A stretch of 64,000 bases of DNA from Lysinibacillus sp. OF-1 (GCF_028356935.1 NZ_CP102798.1:434001-498000), one strand, 5' to 3'; shown: positions 33,912 through 43,658, counted from the stretch's first letter. Notes: generated by a model not told the origin, from the sequence alone. Program-made: numbers and translations.

Positions 33912-34982
33912 ATGTTAACGATTAGTTTATGTATGATTGTTAGAAACGCACAATGTACGATTGAAAGATGCTTAGATTCGGTTCAGCATATAGTGGATGA
34001 GATTAATATCATTGATACAGGATCGACTGATCGTACGAAGGATATTGTCCAAAGTTATACCTCTCGAATTTACGATTTTCCCTGGTGTGATCATTTTGCC
34101 AAGGCACGAAATTTCTCCTTTCAACAGGCAACAAAGGATTATATTTTATGGCTCGATGCAGATGACGTCATGACACAGGAAGACCAGCACAAGTTGAGTC
34201 AACTAAAGCACTCTTTATATCCATCTGTTGATGCTGTAACGATGGATTATTACCTAACGCTTGATCAAGATGGCGTAGTGGAGTGTAGTGAACGAAAGTA
34301 TCGTCTTGTAAAAAGAGCGAATCATTTTCAATGGGAGGGAGCTGTCCATGAAAATTTAAAGGTATCTGGTCAGCTCTATCATAGTGATATCGCTGTCACG
34401 CACTTACCAGTAAAAAAAGATATTCATCGTCCTATTCGTATTTATGAGGGGTTAATAAGGGAGGGGCATTCGCTTTCAGCAAGAGACATATTTTATTATG
34501 CGAATGAATTGAAACAGCATCAACGTTATGTGGAGGCGATTAATCAATATCATCTATTTTTGGATAGCGATATAGGTACTACAGAAGATCGTATTGAGGC
34601 TTGTTTACATGTAGGGGAGTGCTATCGTCGACTACACGATGATCAACAAGCACAGCAAGCTATTTTGCAATCCTTCTTATATGATCGACCAAAGCCAGAA
34701 GCATGTTGCCGTATGGGCCAATTTTTTATGGAGCAATCAAAACATAAAGAGGCTATTTACTGGTATTCTCAAGCCTTGCAACAAGCTCCTGTCTATTCAA
34801 TGACGATCCAAAAACGTTGTTACTCCACATGGCTTCCTCATTTACAATTAAGTCTGTTATATAGGGAGCTACGGTTATTTGAAAATGCCTATCAGCATAA
34901 TCTAGAGGCACAAAAATGGAAACCAAACCATCCCGAAATAAAGGATAACGAAAAATACTTACGCAATCAATTAGGGGTATAA
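33912..34982 (+). CDS. Family 2 glycosyltransferase with TPR-like C-terminus
   Basis: A 356-residue cytoplasmic GT2. The N-terminal GT-A domain shows ISLCMIVRNAQ, IIDTGSTDRT and the divalent-metal motif LDADDV. The segment FQWEGAVHENL is typical of the SunS/TPR-GT2 group. Residues 190-350 carry TPR-like helical repeats (ANELKQHQRYVEAINQY, KHKEAIYWYSQALQQ). This arrangement is known from the peptide S-glycosyltransferase SunS and many uncharacterised relatives; no bacteriocin precursor is nearby. A longer frame from 33894 includes the AAAGGAGGGG site, so ATG 33912 is the start. Confidence 0.85.
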   Translation: MLTISLCMIVRNAQCTIERCLDSVQHIVDEINIIDTGSTDRTKDIVQSYTSRIYDFPWCDHFAKARNFSFQQATKDYILWLDADDVMTQEDQHKLSQLKHSLYPSVDAVTMDYYLTLDQDGVVECSERKYRLVKRANHFQWEGAVHENLKVSGQLYHSDIAVTHLPVKKDIHRPIRIYEGLIREGHSLSARDIFYYANELKQHQRYVEAINQYHLFLDSDIGTTEDRIEACLHVGECYRRLHDDQQAQQAILQSFLYDRPKPEACCRMGQFFMEQSKHKEAIYWYSQALQQAPVYSMTIQKRCYSTWLPHLQLSLLYRELRLFENAYQHNLEAQKWKPNHPEIKDNEKYLRNQLGV

Positions 34983-34988
34983 ATCCTT

Positions 34989-35105
34989 TTATTGGAAAGG
35001 TACATCAATAAACAGGACATAAATAGCTTGGCCAATTAATACAGATACACCAACAACAATCGTCATAAAAATCACATTACGTGGTCTAAAATTTTTTGCC
35101 TCCAT
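34989..35105 (-). CDS. Small single-pass membrane protein (38 aa)
   Basis: A 38-codon minus-strand frame with a textbook AAAGGAGG site before ATG 35105 and stop at 34989-34991. The peptide has a short basic N-terminus (MEAKNFRPRN), one hydrophobic span of about 22 residues, then a short tail FIDVPFQ, so it should be a membrane-inserted small protein with its N-terminus inside. It converges on the GT2 gene. No family was recognised. Confidence 0.65.
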   Translation of the reverse strand: MEAKNFRPRNVIFMTIVVGVSVLIGQAIYVLFIDVPFQ

Positions 35106-35177
35106 TAAAAACCTCCTTTAAGATAGAATATTCAGTCAATTCAAGATATGTTTAGATGGAATGAGTATGCATAAGAA

Positions 35178-35212
35178 AAGAGCAAATTCACATTTAGTGT
35201 GAATTTGCTCTT
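35178..35212 (-). terminator. Terminator after topB
   Basis: AAGAGCAAATTCACA (35178-35192) and TGTGAATTTGCTCTT (35198-35212) form a perfect 15-bp stem with a five-base loop. A T-rich run follows on the minus strand, 6 nt past the topB stop. Confidence 0.85.
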
Positions 35213-35217
35213 GTTCA

Positions 35218-37407
35218 TTAATCAAGCTTTAACCCTTTCAATGCTTCAGCAAGGGCGTTGTTTACAGGCTCTTCATCTTTTTGTTGTTTTAAATACTTTT
35301 GTACGGAGCGTTTATCAACCTTGCCTCCGCCTTCTTTTTTCCGTCTTGCCTCAAAGGCCGATAATTTTTCACGATAACCACATTTACACACAAAAATTTG
35401 ACCATCGCCTTCTCCACGAAGCTCTAATTTTTTATGGCATTGAGGACAGCGTGCATTTGTAGTACGTGAGACATTTTTACGATGACCACATTCACGATCT
35501 TGGCAAACAAGCATTTTTCCTTTTTTGCCATTCACCTCGAGCATCGGTTTACCACAATCTGGGCAGGATTTAGTAGAGATATTATCATGCTTATACTTTT
35601 TGTCACTACCTTTAATGTCCGTAACAATTTCCTTCGTATAATTTTTCATCTCGCTAATAAATACATCCTTTTTTAGCTTGCCCTTTGCAATAAGCTCAAG
35701 TTTTTGCTCCCAATCTGCTGTGAGCGCAGGTGATTTTAATTCCTCTGGCACTAAGTCGAGTAGTTGACGACCTTTAGAGGTAATATAAATATCCTTGCCA
35801 CCACGCTTTTCAATTAAGAAAGAATTAAAAAGCTTATCAATAATGTCAGCACGTGTTGCCACTGTACCAAGACCACCCGTAGATTTTAATGTGTCGGCTA
35901 ATTTTTTATCACTCGTTGCCATATATTTTGCTGGGTTTTCCATGGCTGATAACAAAGTGGCTTCATTAAAATGAGCAGGTGGCTTTGTTTGACCAGATGT
36001 TTGAGCAAGAAGTTTTATTTTTAAAATGTCTCCTTTATCAATACGGGGAAGTATTTGTTCCTTTACATCATCTGATGTGTCCTCATCCTCGAAGCGATGT
36101 TCATACACTTCCTTCCAGCCAGCTAATAAAATCGTTTTTCCACGAGCAATAAAACTTTCTTCGCCAATTTTTGCACGAAGTGTTAGCTGTTCATATTCAA
36201 AAGCTGGCAGTAGCACAGCTAGGAAACGCTTTACAACTAGATCATAAATTTTACGTTCTTTATCCGAGAAAGCAGAATAATTCACATAGCCCTCTGTTGG
36301 AATAATCGCGTGGTGATCAGATACCTTGCTATCATCGACAAAGGCTTTTGTTGGCTTGATTGGTTTAGTAAGCAGTTTGTTGGCGATGGAGCGATATTCA
36401 CCTATACCACAAGCCTTTAAGCGTTCAGGTATTGTGGCTACAATGTCTTGAGAAATAAAGCGAGAATCCGTACGTGGATAAGTTAACACTTTATGTTGCT
36501 CATATAGCTTTTGCATAATATTCAATGTTTCTTTCGCTGAGTAGCCAAAGATTTTATTGGCATCACGCTGTAATTCAGTTAAATCATAGAGACCTGGGGC
36601 AAATGTTTTTTTAGGTTTTTTTTCAATGTCAGCGACGATGGCATGGCTATTTCCTAGTTTTCTTACCAACGTATCTATTTTTTCTTTATCAAAGCTACGA
36701 CTATTACCATTTTGGTCTTGCCAAGTGAGCTTCAAGTTGTCCGTTGTTTGTGCTTCAATCCCATAATAAGTTTGTGCTTTAAAGTTTTTAATTTCATCTT
36801 CGCGCGTCGCAATTATTGCTACAGTTGGTGTTTGTACACGTCCACAGTTCAGCTGTGCGTTAAAGCGGGTAGTTAAAGCACGAGTAGCATTGAGCCCGAT
36901 ATACCAATCTGCCTCAGAACGAGCTACAGCAGAGGCATAAAGATTATCATAGGCTTTGCCTGGCTTTAGATTAGCAAAGCCATCTTTTATTGCCTTATCT
37001 GTTACAGAGGAAATCCATAAGCGTTTTAGTGGCTTTTTGATCTTCACCTTATCGAGTATCCAGCGAGCTACTAATTCACCCTCACGTCCAGCATCTGTTG
37101 CAATGATAATTTCGTTTACATCATTGCGTGTAAGCTGACTTTTGACCGCATTAAATTGTTTCCCAGTTTGTTTGATAACTGTTAATTTTAAGCGTTCAGG
37201 TAGCATTGGTAAATCTTCAAGATTCCACGTTTTATATTTCACATCATAACTTTCAGGGTCAGCTAGTGTGACAAGATGTCCAAGCGCCCAAGTAACGATA
37301 TACTTATCTCCTTCAAGGAAACCATTTCCCTTTTTATTACACTTCAGTACACGTGCAATGTCACGTGCTACAGAAGGTTTTTCAGCGATTACTACGCTCT
37401 TTGCCAT
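35218..37407 (-). CDS. topB: DNA topoisomerase III
   Basis: A 729-residue type IA topoisomerase that unlinks DNA and recombination or replication intermediates. The Toprim domain begins VIAEKPSVARDIA and includes IIATDAGREGE. The active-site tyrosine is in TYPRTDSRF near residue 310. The C-terminus has zinc-ribbon cysteines (CPDCGKP, then CQDRECGH, then CPQCHKK). Length agrees with Bacillus TopB (about 727). The frame extends 14 codons upstream, but MAKSVVIAEKPS with AAAGGGTG upstream marks the start at 37407. It is monocistronic. Confidence 0.95.
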   Translation of the reverse strand: MAKSVVIAEKPSVARDIARVLKCNKKGNGFLEGDKYIVTWALGHLVTLADPESYDVKYKTWNLEDLPMLPERLKLTVIKQTGKQFNAVKSQLTRNDVNEIIIATDAGREGELVARWILDKVKIKKPLKRLWISSVTDKAIKDGFANLKPGKAYDNLYASAVARSEADWYIGLNATRALTTRFNAQLNCGRVQTPTVAIIATREDEIKNFKAQTYYGIEAQTTDNLKLTWQDQNGNSRSFDKEKIDTLVRKLGNSHAIVADIEKKPKKTFAPGLYDLTELQRDANKIFGYSAKETLNIMQKLYEQHKVLTYPRTDSRFISQDIVATIPERLKACGIGEYRSIANKLLTKPIKPTKAFVDDSKVSDHHAIIPTEGYVNYSAFSDKERKIYDLVVKRFLAVLLPAFEYEQLTLRAKIGEESFIARGKTILLAGWKEVYEHRFEDEDTSDDVKEQILPRIDKGDILKIKLLAQTSGQTKPPAHFNEATLLSAMENPAKYMATSDKKLADTLKSTGGLGTVATRADIIDKLFNSFLIEKRGGKDIYITSKGRQLLDLVPEELKSPALTADWEQKLELIAKGKLKKDVFISEMKNYTKEIVTDIKGSDKKYKHDNISTKSCPDCGKPMLEVNGKKGKMLVCQDRECGHRKNVSRTTNARCPQCHKKLELRGEGDGQIFVCKCGYREKLSAFEARRKKEGGGKVDKRSVQKYLKQQKDEEPVNNALAEALKGLKLD

Positions 37408-37655
37408 TGTTAACACCCTTTCATAGTTCCATGGTTTTAAATATAGCATAGGTTGAGTGGGTTGGCAGTTGAACTGTAGCGAAATTTGCTAAATGTCGAT
37501 GAAAAGAGTAAACATGTCAGACTTGGAGTTGTTACAGTACTGAAAATAGAAATTTCAGAAAAAACATTGAATTCAGAAAATAAATGTGCTAGGCTAGTGT
37601 ACATAAAATGAAGCGAAGACTTCAAATATTAATAAAAAAAGGATGCACTTCTTTT

Positions 37656-38525
37656 ATGGGGAATCAAACAATTCAGCAAATGATTCAGGAGAAATATCAA
37701 GAGTTGTCCAAAAGTCAGCAAAAGGTAGCTACATTCATATTAAAAAATTTACAGATAGTAGGAGTTCACTCCGCTTCATATGTAGGGGAAAAGGCTGGCG
37801 TAAGTGAAACGACAGTTATTCGCTTTTGTTACGCATTAGGCTTATCTGGTTATGCACAATTGCAACGTCAGGTGACAATGCATTTATTTAATAAAGGAAA
37901 TGAAAGTAGTTTACAAAATTATTTGCAATCTAAGCAGGCTTTTTTTGAAAATCCACGTTTTTATGTAAAGACTATGGAAAAGGATGCATCTCGCATTTTA
38001 TATATGGCTAAAAACATTGATGAGGAAGATTTTAATCGAGCTTCAGTATTGCTCCATGAGAAGAAAAAAATATATATTGCAGGGATTGGCTCCTCTCATT
38101 TAGCTGCACAATGGTTCCACTTTACACTAAATCTTTTGCGACCAAATGTTGTACTGTTAAATTTTGAGACAAGTGAGGTCATACGTGCAATCCAAGAGAT
38201 TGATGAGGATAGCGTAGTTATTATTTTATCGTTCCACCGTTACTTTAAAGAACCGATCCAATTTGCAGCTGAAATACAAGAAAAAAAATGCGAAATTATC
38301 GGCATTACGGATTCACAAATTGCACCTATTACCCAATATGCAACCATTACCTTTGTGAACGAACAACAACAAGAAGTGTCCACAATAGATGCTATGCCAG
38401 CACTTATAGCATTTTTAAATACTCTAATAGCAGGAATGACTGCACAAAATCATGACTACTATGAAAATCAGCGCGTAAAATATGATGATTTCGAAAATAG
38501 CTTTTTAGCAAACCGATGGAGTTGA
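37656..38525 (+). CDS. MurR/RpiR-family transcriptional regulator
   Basis: A 289-residue regulator with an N-terminal RpiR helix-turn-helix (SKSQQKVATFILKN, then GEKAGVSETTVIRFCYALGLSGYAQL) and a C-terminal SIS sugar-isomerase-like sensor (KKIYIAGIGSSHLAAQ). SIS domains usually bind phosphosugars, but here the downstream genes handle N-acyl amino acids. It is first gene of a five-gene cluster. The next start lies within or just after its stop. The frame opens at 37608 without a ribosome-binding site; ATG 37656 behind AAAGGA is preferred. Confidence 0.8.
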   Translation: MGNQTIQQMIQEKYQELSKSQQKVATFILKNLQIVGVHSASYVGEKAGVSETTVIRFCYALGLSGYAQLQRQVTMHLFNKGNESSLQNYLQSKQAFFENPRFYVKTMEKDASRILYMAKNIDEEDFNRASVLLHEKKKIYIAGIGSSHLAAQWFHFTLNLLRPNVVLLNFETSEVIRAIQEIDEDSVVIILSFHRYFKEPIQFAAEIQEKKCEIIGITDSQIAPITQYATITFVNEQQQEVSTIDAMPALIAFLNTLIAGMTAQNHDYYENQRVKYDDFENSFLANRWS

Positions 38526-38530
38526 CTACT

Positions 38531-39646
38531 ATGAACCAAGTTTTACAAGAGTTACAGCCACGTCTTGCAGATATTTTTAGACATTTACATGAACATCCAG
38601 AAGTTAGCTGGCAAGAACATAATACAACACAATATATAGCAAATTTATTGAGAGAAGCCCAAATGGAGCCGCATCTTTTTGAAGATATGACAGGGCTTTA
38701 TGTTGATATTGGTAATGGAATACCTAAAGTAGGGTTTCGCACGGATATAGATGCGCTTTGGCAGGAGGTTAATGGTGTCTTTCAAGCTAACCATTCTTGT
38801 GGACATGATGGTCATATGACGATAGCTATTGGGACTGCATTGCTGTTAAAGGATATGGAACATCTACTTTCAGGTGCTGTACGCATTCTATTTCAACCTG
38901 CTGAGGAAAAGGCCCAAGGAGCGCGGGCATTTGTCGAAAAAGGTATTATGGATGATTTAGAATATTTATTCGGTGTTCATGTTCGACCATTAAAGGAATT
39001 AGAGGATGGGGCGTATGCGCCTGCATTGTATCATGGAGCAGCAAAGCTTTTTACAGGGACCATTATTGGGGAGGAGGCACATGGCGCACGACCAGAACTT
39101 GCCATTAATGCAATTGAAGTCGGAGCAGCTATTGTCGAAGGTCTTCAAAAAATTTGGACGGATCCAAATATCTCTGCCTCTGTCAAAATGACACAATTTA
39201 ATGCAGGAGGCACCTCTACAAATATCATCCCTGGTAAAGCAACTTTTAGTATTGATGCACGAGCTCAAACAAATGAAGTGATGCAAGTAATCACAGAGGG
39301 CGTGGAGCGTGTAAAAGCATCTGTTGAAGCGATGTATGGAGCCAAGATATTTTTACAGGTAGATGCCCATATAGTAGCAGCGGTAGTGAATGATGAAGCC
39401 TTACAGCATATGAAGGCAGCTATTATTGATGTAGTTGGAGAAAAGGCTTGTGCTTCACCAATTGTGACACCAGGAGGGGAGGATTTTCATTTTTATACCT
39501 ATGAACGTCCAAAGCTTAAAGCAACAATGCTTGGATTAGGTTGCGGGGTTACTCCAGGCTTACATCATCCTCAAATGACCTTTAATCAAGATCGGCTTTT
39601 AATAGGTGTAAATATTATGACAAAAGCTATTTTGAGAGCATTATAA
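38531..39646 (+). CDS. M20-family amidohydrolase, likely N-acyl (N-succinyl) L-amino acid hydrolase
   Basis: A 371-residue metal-dependent M20D amidohydrolase related to AmhX/aminoacylases. Ligands are seen in CGHDGHM, QPAEEKAQG and the C-terminal GGEDFHFY, and the lid motif is EEAHGARPEL. It sits with a GNAT and an NSAR-type racemase, so the inferred reaction is removal of the N-acyl (succinyl) group from N-acyl-L-amino acids, the last step of D- to L-amino acid conversion. GGAG in the end of the RpiR gene serves ATG 38531. An ATG at 38516 overlaps that gene and is less likely. Confidence 0.78.
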   Translation: MNQVLQELQPRLADIFRHLHEHPEVSWQEHNTTQYIANLLREAQMEPHLFEDMTGLYVDIGNGIPKVGFRTDIDALWQEVNGVFQANHSCGHDGHMTIAIGTALLLKDMEHLLSGAVRILFQPAEEKAQGARAFVEKGIMDDLEYLFGVHVRPLKELEDGAYAPALYHGAAKLFTGTIIGEEAHGARPELAINAIEVGAAIVEGLQKIWTDPNISASVKMTQFNAGGTSTNIIPGKATFSIDARAQTNEVMQVITEGVERVKASVEAMYGAKIFLQVDAHIVAAVVNDEALQHMKAAIIDVVGEKACASPIVTPGGEDFHFYTYERPKLKATMLGLGCGVTPGLHHPQMTFNQDRLLIGVNIMTKAILRAL

Positions 39647-39668
39647 AGAATAGAAAGAAGAGATAGGT

Positions 39669-40481
39669 ATGATAGATATTAGGGAAATCAAAACAATAGA
39701 ACAACTTGAGCAAGTTCAGCAATTAGAGTTTGATGTGTGGGGAATGCCTGCTATTCCTCTCCACCAAACGCTTACAGCAGTGAAAAATGGGGGCATCGTT
39801 GTAGGAGCCTATCAAGAAGATAAATTAGTTGGTTTTAGTTATGGTTTTTCGGGTTTTCGACAAGGCAAAAGCTATCTATGCTCTCATATGTTAGGGATTG
39901 ATGAAAAATATCGATCCCTTGGCATAGGTGAAAAGTTAAAGTACAAACAGCGAGCAATTGCTATTGATCGAGGCTATGATTTAATGGTGTGGACATTTGA
40001 CCCCCTTGAAACCCGGAATGCTTATCTTAATCTATCTAAATTAAAAGGTATTTGTTATACCTATATTGAAAATTGCTACGGTGAAATGCAGGATGGCTTA
40101 AATAAAGGGCTTCCTTCTGATCGATTTGAGGTAAGCTGGCATTTAACTTCAGATTATGTGGTGAACAATACTGTAATAGAAGTAGCAAATGCAATACCTG
40201 TGGCAAGCTGTGAACTTACAAAGCAAGGTTTATTATGCTTAAAAATAACTGAAAATTTAAAATTTACTGAAGATTTTTATACGCTACCTGTACCTAAGGA
40301 CTTTCAAGCTTTAAAAGTACAAAATCCTAGCTTAGCATTGGATTGGCGTTTCAAAACAAGAAATATACTAAAGCAGCTATTTTCAGCAGGCTATACCGCT
40401 ATTCTATTGCAACAACAAGAATACTTTAACGAATATGTTTTAGTGAAAAAAGCAGCTTTAAATTTGGAAGGGGTAAATTAA
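39669..40481 (+). CDS. GNAT-family acyltransferase, candidate D-amino acid N-succinyltransferase
   Basis: A 270-residue protein of the large predicted-GNAT group (COG3375-like). The acyl-CoA loop is [15 protein letters not shown], followed by [17 protein letters not shown], a strong family hallmark. It lies between the M20 hydrolase and the MenC/NSAR enzyme. The equivalent three-gene set in Geobacillus kaustophilus converts D-amino acids to L-amino acids through N-succinyl intermediates, with the GNAT catalysing the first succinylation. That role is inferred from context here. It ends 1 nt before the next start. Confidence 0.75.
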   Translation: MIDIREIKTIEQLEQVQQLEFDVWGMPAIPLHQTLTAVKNGGIVVGAYQEDKLVGFSYGFSGFRQGKSYLCSHMLGIDEKYRSLGIGEKLKYKQRAIAIDRGYDLMVWTFDPLETRNAYLNLSKLKGICYTYIENCYGEMQDGLNKGLPSDRFEVSWHLTSDYVVNNTVIEVANAIPVASCELTKQGLLCLKITENLKFTEDFYTLPVPKDFQALKVQNPSLALDWRFKTRNILKQLFSAGYTAILLQQQEYFNEYVLVKKAALNLEGVN

Positions 40482-40482
40482 T

Positions 40483-41589
40483 ATGAAAATGTCAGAAATC
40501 ACAATACGACAATTGAAGATGAAGTTAAAAGCACCGTTTACAACAAGCTTTGGCACGTTTGAAGAGAGAGACTTTTTAGTCCTTGAGGCTAAAGATGAAT
40601 CCGGGTTAATTGGTTGGGGAGAATCGGTTGCTTTTCATTCACCTTGGTACAATGAAGAAACACTTCAAACAAACTGGCATATGCTCGAAGATTTCCTAAT
40701 TCCTCTTATTTTAAATAAAGAGATTCATCACCCAGATGAAGTGAGCCAATTATTTGAGCCAATTCGCAAAAACAATATGGCAAAATCAACGATTGAAGGA
40801 GCTATTTGGGATATATATGCGCAGCAAACTGGCCAATCCCTAGCAGCAGCACTTGGTGGTAAAAAGGATGAAATTGAAGTAGGTATTAGTATTGGAATAC
40901 AAAATTCAATCGAGGAGTTAGTTGCGTTAGTTGACGGCTATGTAAAGGAAGGCTATAAACGCATGAAAATTAAAATAAAACCAGGCTGGGATGTAGAGGT
41001 TATGCGTACATTAAGGGAAATATTTCCTGATGTAGCCTTTATGGCTGATGCAAATTCAGCCTACCGTCTAGAAGATGCAGAAACATTGAAACAACTTGAT
41101 GCATTTCAGTTAACAATGATTGAGCAACCACTTGCTTCAGATGACATTATCGATCATGCTTCATTGCAAAAATTACTTGAAACGCCAATTTGTTTGGACG
41201 AAAGTATCCATTCGTTAGAAGATGCACGGAAGGCTGTCGAGTTAGGGAGCACAAAAATTATTAATATAAAAATTGGTCGTGTAGGTGGCTTAACAGAAGC
41301 AAAAAAAATACATGATTATTGTGAGGCCCATAACATCCCTGTATGGTGCGGAGGCATGTTGGAGTCTGGTATTGGTCGTGCACACAATGTAGCCTTAACA
41401 ACATTATCGAATTTTATATTGCCGGGAGATACTGCTGGATCAAATCGTTATTGGGAAAAGGATATTATTGAACCAGAAGTAGTTGTAAAAGGTGGTTATA
41501 TTGAAGTACCACAGCAAGTAGGAATAGGTTATGAAATAAATAGGGAAACGGTTAATTCCTTAACAGTCGCACAGAAAACATATCAATAA
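40483..41589 (+). CDS. menC: Enolase-superfamily N-succinylamino acid racemase / o-succinylbenzoate synthase
   Basis: A 368-residue MenC/NSAR-family enzyme. Metal ligands Asp189 (ADANSAY), Glu214 (IEQPL) and Asp239 (CLDES) and catalytic lysines in the KIKIKPGW segment (Lys164) and at Lys263 (NIKIGRVGG) are all in the expected places and close to Amycolatopsis NSAR numbering. Enzymes of this branch often do both o-succinylbenzoate synthesis and N-succinylamino acid racemisation. No other menaquinone genes are nearby and the M20/GNAT neighbours argue for racemase as the main job. The symbol menC is used by homology. Confidence 0.85.
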   Translation: MKMSEITIRQLKMKLKAPFTTSFGTFEERDFLVLEAKDESGLIGWGESVAFHSPWYNEETLQTNWHMLEDFLIPLILNKEIHHPDEVSQLFEPIRKNNMAKSTIEGAIWDIYAQQTGQSLAAALGGKKDEIEVGISIGIQNSIEELVALVDGYVKEGYKRMKIKIKPGWDVEVMRTLREIFPDVAFMADANSAYRLEDAETLKQLDAFQLTMIEQPLASDDIIDHASLQKLLETPICLDESIHSLEDARKAVELGSTKIINIKIGRVGGLTEAKKIHDYCEAHNIPVWCGGMLESGIGRAHNVALTTLSNFILPGDTAGSNRYWEKDIIEPEVVVKGGYIEVPQQVGIGYEINRETVNSLTVAQKTYQ

Positions 41590-41628
41590 ATAGGCTTCAG
41601 TTTCAAATATTAGAATAGTAGGTGTTCT

Positions 41629-42681
41629 ATGAAAAAAAGTTGGCAGATAGGTGGAGCATTTGTAGGCTTAATTGTTGGAGCAGGGTTTGCATCGGGTCAG
41701 GAAATTATGCAGTATTTTACAAGCTTTGGTTTGTACAGTATTATAGGTGCCATTGTCGCCACAATTGCTTTTGCATTTTTAGGGATGAGTTTAGCGCAAT
41801 TAGGGACCGATCTACAAACAACATCACATAAAGAGGTTATCTATCATATTGGTGGACGATATGTTGGTATTATTTTAGATATCGTCATCACGTTTTTCTT
41901 ATTTGGTGTCGCTGTTGTCATGTTTGCTGGATCAGGCTCGACATTTCATCAAATGTTTGGCATCAATCCAATGGTCGGCAGTATTTTTATGGTCGTTATA
42001 ACCATACTAACATTACTATTAAATGTTAATAATATTATTAATTTGATAGCATTGGTGACTCCTTATTTAATGGGTATAATTTTTATTATTTTGATTTATT
42101 CTATTTTTACAATGGACTTATCCATTGCAGAGCAAAATACTTTAGCAAAAGCACAACCGTCTGCAGCGTCCAATTGGCTAATGGGAGCGCTACTTTATGT
42201 CTCCTATAATATCGCTGCGGGTGCAGCCATGTTAATTGTGATGGGTGGAACAGTAACAGATCGCAAAGTTGCTGGTAGAGGTGGACTACTTGGCGGTATA
42301 ATGCTAGGTATTTTAATCGTACTCATCAATATAGCAATGTTTTCTAAAATAAATGTTGTCGATGGAGTAGCAATGCCAACATTAGAATTAGCAAAACAAA
42401 TTCACCCTATAGTAGGAGTCTTAATGTCCATCGCTTTATTAGGCATGATGTACAATACTGCGGTGGGGATGTTCTATTCATTTACAGTTCGTTTTATTGC
42501 ACCAGACCATAAATATTTTAAAGTGGGTATTGTAGTTATTGGATTAATAGGTTTTGCTGTAAGTTTAGTAGGATTTACTACATTGGTTGGTAAAGTCTAT
42601 TCAACAATGGGCTACTTAGGTTTTGCGTTAATTATTGCTGTTATTATTTCATGGCTACGTAAACTACCGAAAGTTTTATAA
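41629..42681 (+). CDS. YkvI-family membrane transporter-like protein
   Basis: A 350-residue integral membrane protein with about ten hydrophobic segments. Segment 1 contains FVGLIVGAGFASGQEIMQYF, the unwound-helix motif recalling Na+-coupled LeuT-fold transporters. The family is that of Bacillus YkvI and its function is not established. As last gene of the D/L-amino acid cluster, 39 nt after the racemase, it is a candidate importer for D-amino acids or N-acyl amino acids. That is inference. Confidence 0.78.
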   Translation: MKKSWQIGGAFVGLIVGAGFASGQEIMQYFTSFGLYSIIGAIVATIAFAFLGMSLAQLGTDLQTTSHKEVIYHIGGRYVGIILDIVITFFLFGVAVVMFAGSGSTFHQMFGINPMVGSIFMVVITILTLLLNVNNIINLIALVTPYLMGIIFIILIYSIFTMDLSIAEQNTLAKAQPSAASNWLMGALLYVSYNIAAGAAMLIVMGGTVTDRKVAGRGGLLGGIMLGILIVLINIAMFSKINVVDGVAMPTLELAKQIHPIVGVLMSIALLGMMYNTAVGMFYSFTVRFIAPDHKYFKVGIVVIGLIGFAVSLVGFTTLVGKVYSTMGYLGFALIIAVIISWLRKLPKVL

Positions 42682-42685
42682 AGAG

Positions 42686-42725
42686 GAATTTTTCCCTTGT
42701 GTTAAAACGAGGGGAATTTTTTTGT
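42686..42725 (+). terminator. Terminator after the NSAR cluster
   Basis: TTCCCTTGT and ACGAGGGGAA form an imperfect stem followed by a run of seven T. Beyond it, 42726-42988 is AT-rich DNA with no gene and presumably the tetR promoter. Confidence 0.6.
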
Positions 42726-42988
42726 ATTTTGTAATGAAAACAAAATGTACATCATACAGTTAATTTGTGTTCGTGAAATCGTTGAATGCTGTTTTAAGTA
42801 AACGTTATGCTCGAAATTATAGAAAAAAGCTATTTGTTGCTAGACACCAAATTTTGAGAATGCTATATTTATGTTGTCATAGTATTTTTATAATTAGGAA
42901 AAAATAGAATAATCTATGGATTTGAGTAGTTTTTCCTGATTATAAGGAGTGATGGAGTATAGAGCTAGATGAAGGATGATAGGTGCTT

Positions 42989-43606
42989 ATGGTAAAGAAA
43001 ACGTTAAAACAAAGAATTGTAGAAGCTTCAGTTGAATTGTTTCAGCAAGATGGTTATCACAATGTAACGGTGGATCGCATTGTGGATTATATTGGGGCAT
43101 CAAAGGGTGGATTTTATCATAATTTTAAATCAAAAGATGAACTGTTATATGAAATTCATGATGTCTTTATTTCATATGTTATTCAACAATCACAGGATGC
43201 ATATGACAAATACGATACACCTATTAAACGTCTATGTGCCATGCTGCAAACGCTGACACAAGTGTTCGATATGTATCAAGCACATATTACGATTTTTTAT
43301 GAAGAGAGTCGTTCACTCTCAGATGAATATAGTGATATTATTCATAAAAAACGAGATCACTATCGAGACATCTTGCAAAAAGTAATAGCAGAGGGCCAGG
43401 AAGCAAAGGTTTTTCGTACAGAATTACCTTGTACGATTGTCACGATGGCAATTGTCGGGATGATTAACTGGACATACAAATGGTTTAAGCAATCGGGGCC
43501 ATTAACAATGGAGCAAATCACAGATGTTTTTACTGATATGGTATTGCGTGCTATTGTGACGGAACAAGCAATGGATGAAGCTAAACAATTTATGATAAAG
43601 GGGTAG
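42989..43606 (+). CDS. TetR-family regulator of the leucine-degradation operon
   Basis: A protein of about 205 residues. The N-terminal TetR helix-turn-helix is visible (IVEASVELFQQDGYHNVTVDRIVDYIGASKGGFYHNFKSKDELL in parts), and the C-terminal ligand domain is helical. It stands directly before the acyl-CoA dehydrogenase gene with a perfect 14-bp palindrome in between. This is the layout of acyl-CoA-responsive repressors such as LiuR, FadR and PsrA. A branched-chain acyl-CoA is the likely inducer by inference. Start choice between GTG 42983 and ATG 42989 is open; AAGGA lies upstream. Confidence 0.82.
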   Translation: MVKKTLKQRIVEASVELFQQDGYHNVTVDRIVDYIGASKGGFYHNFKSKDELLYEIHDVFISYVIQQSQDAYDKYDTPIKRLCAMLQTLTQVFDMYQAHITIFYEESRSLSDEYSDIIHKKRDHYRDILQKVIAEGQEAKVFRTELPCTIVTMAIVGMINWTYKWFKQSGPLTMEQITDVFTDMVLRAIVTEQAMDEAKQFMIKG

Positions 43607-43644
43607 CCAGTAGGAAACACTGGTTTTATTATTTGTTTTTACAA

Positions 43645-43658
43645 ACCGACTAGTCGGT
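43645..43658. promoter_or_regulatory. TetR operator candidate
   Basis: ACCGACTAGTCGGT is a perfect 14-bp palindrome between the tetR stop and the acyl-CoA dehydrogenase start. Its ACCGAC..GTCGGT form is typical of operators of TetR regulators of fatty and branched acid degradation. Confidence 0.75.
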
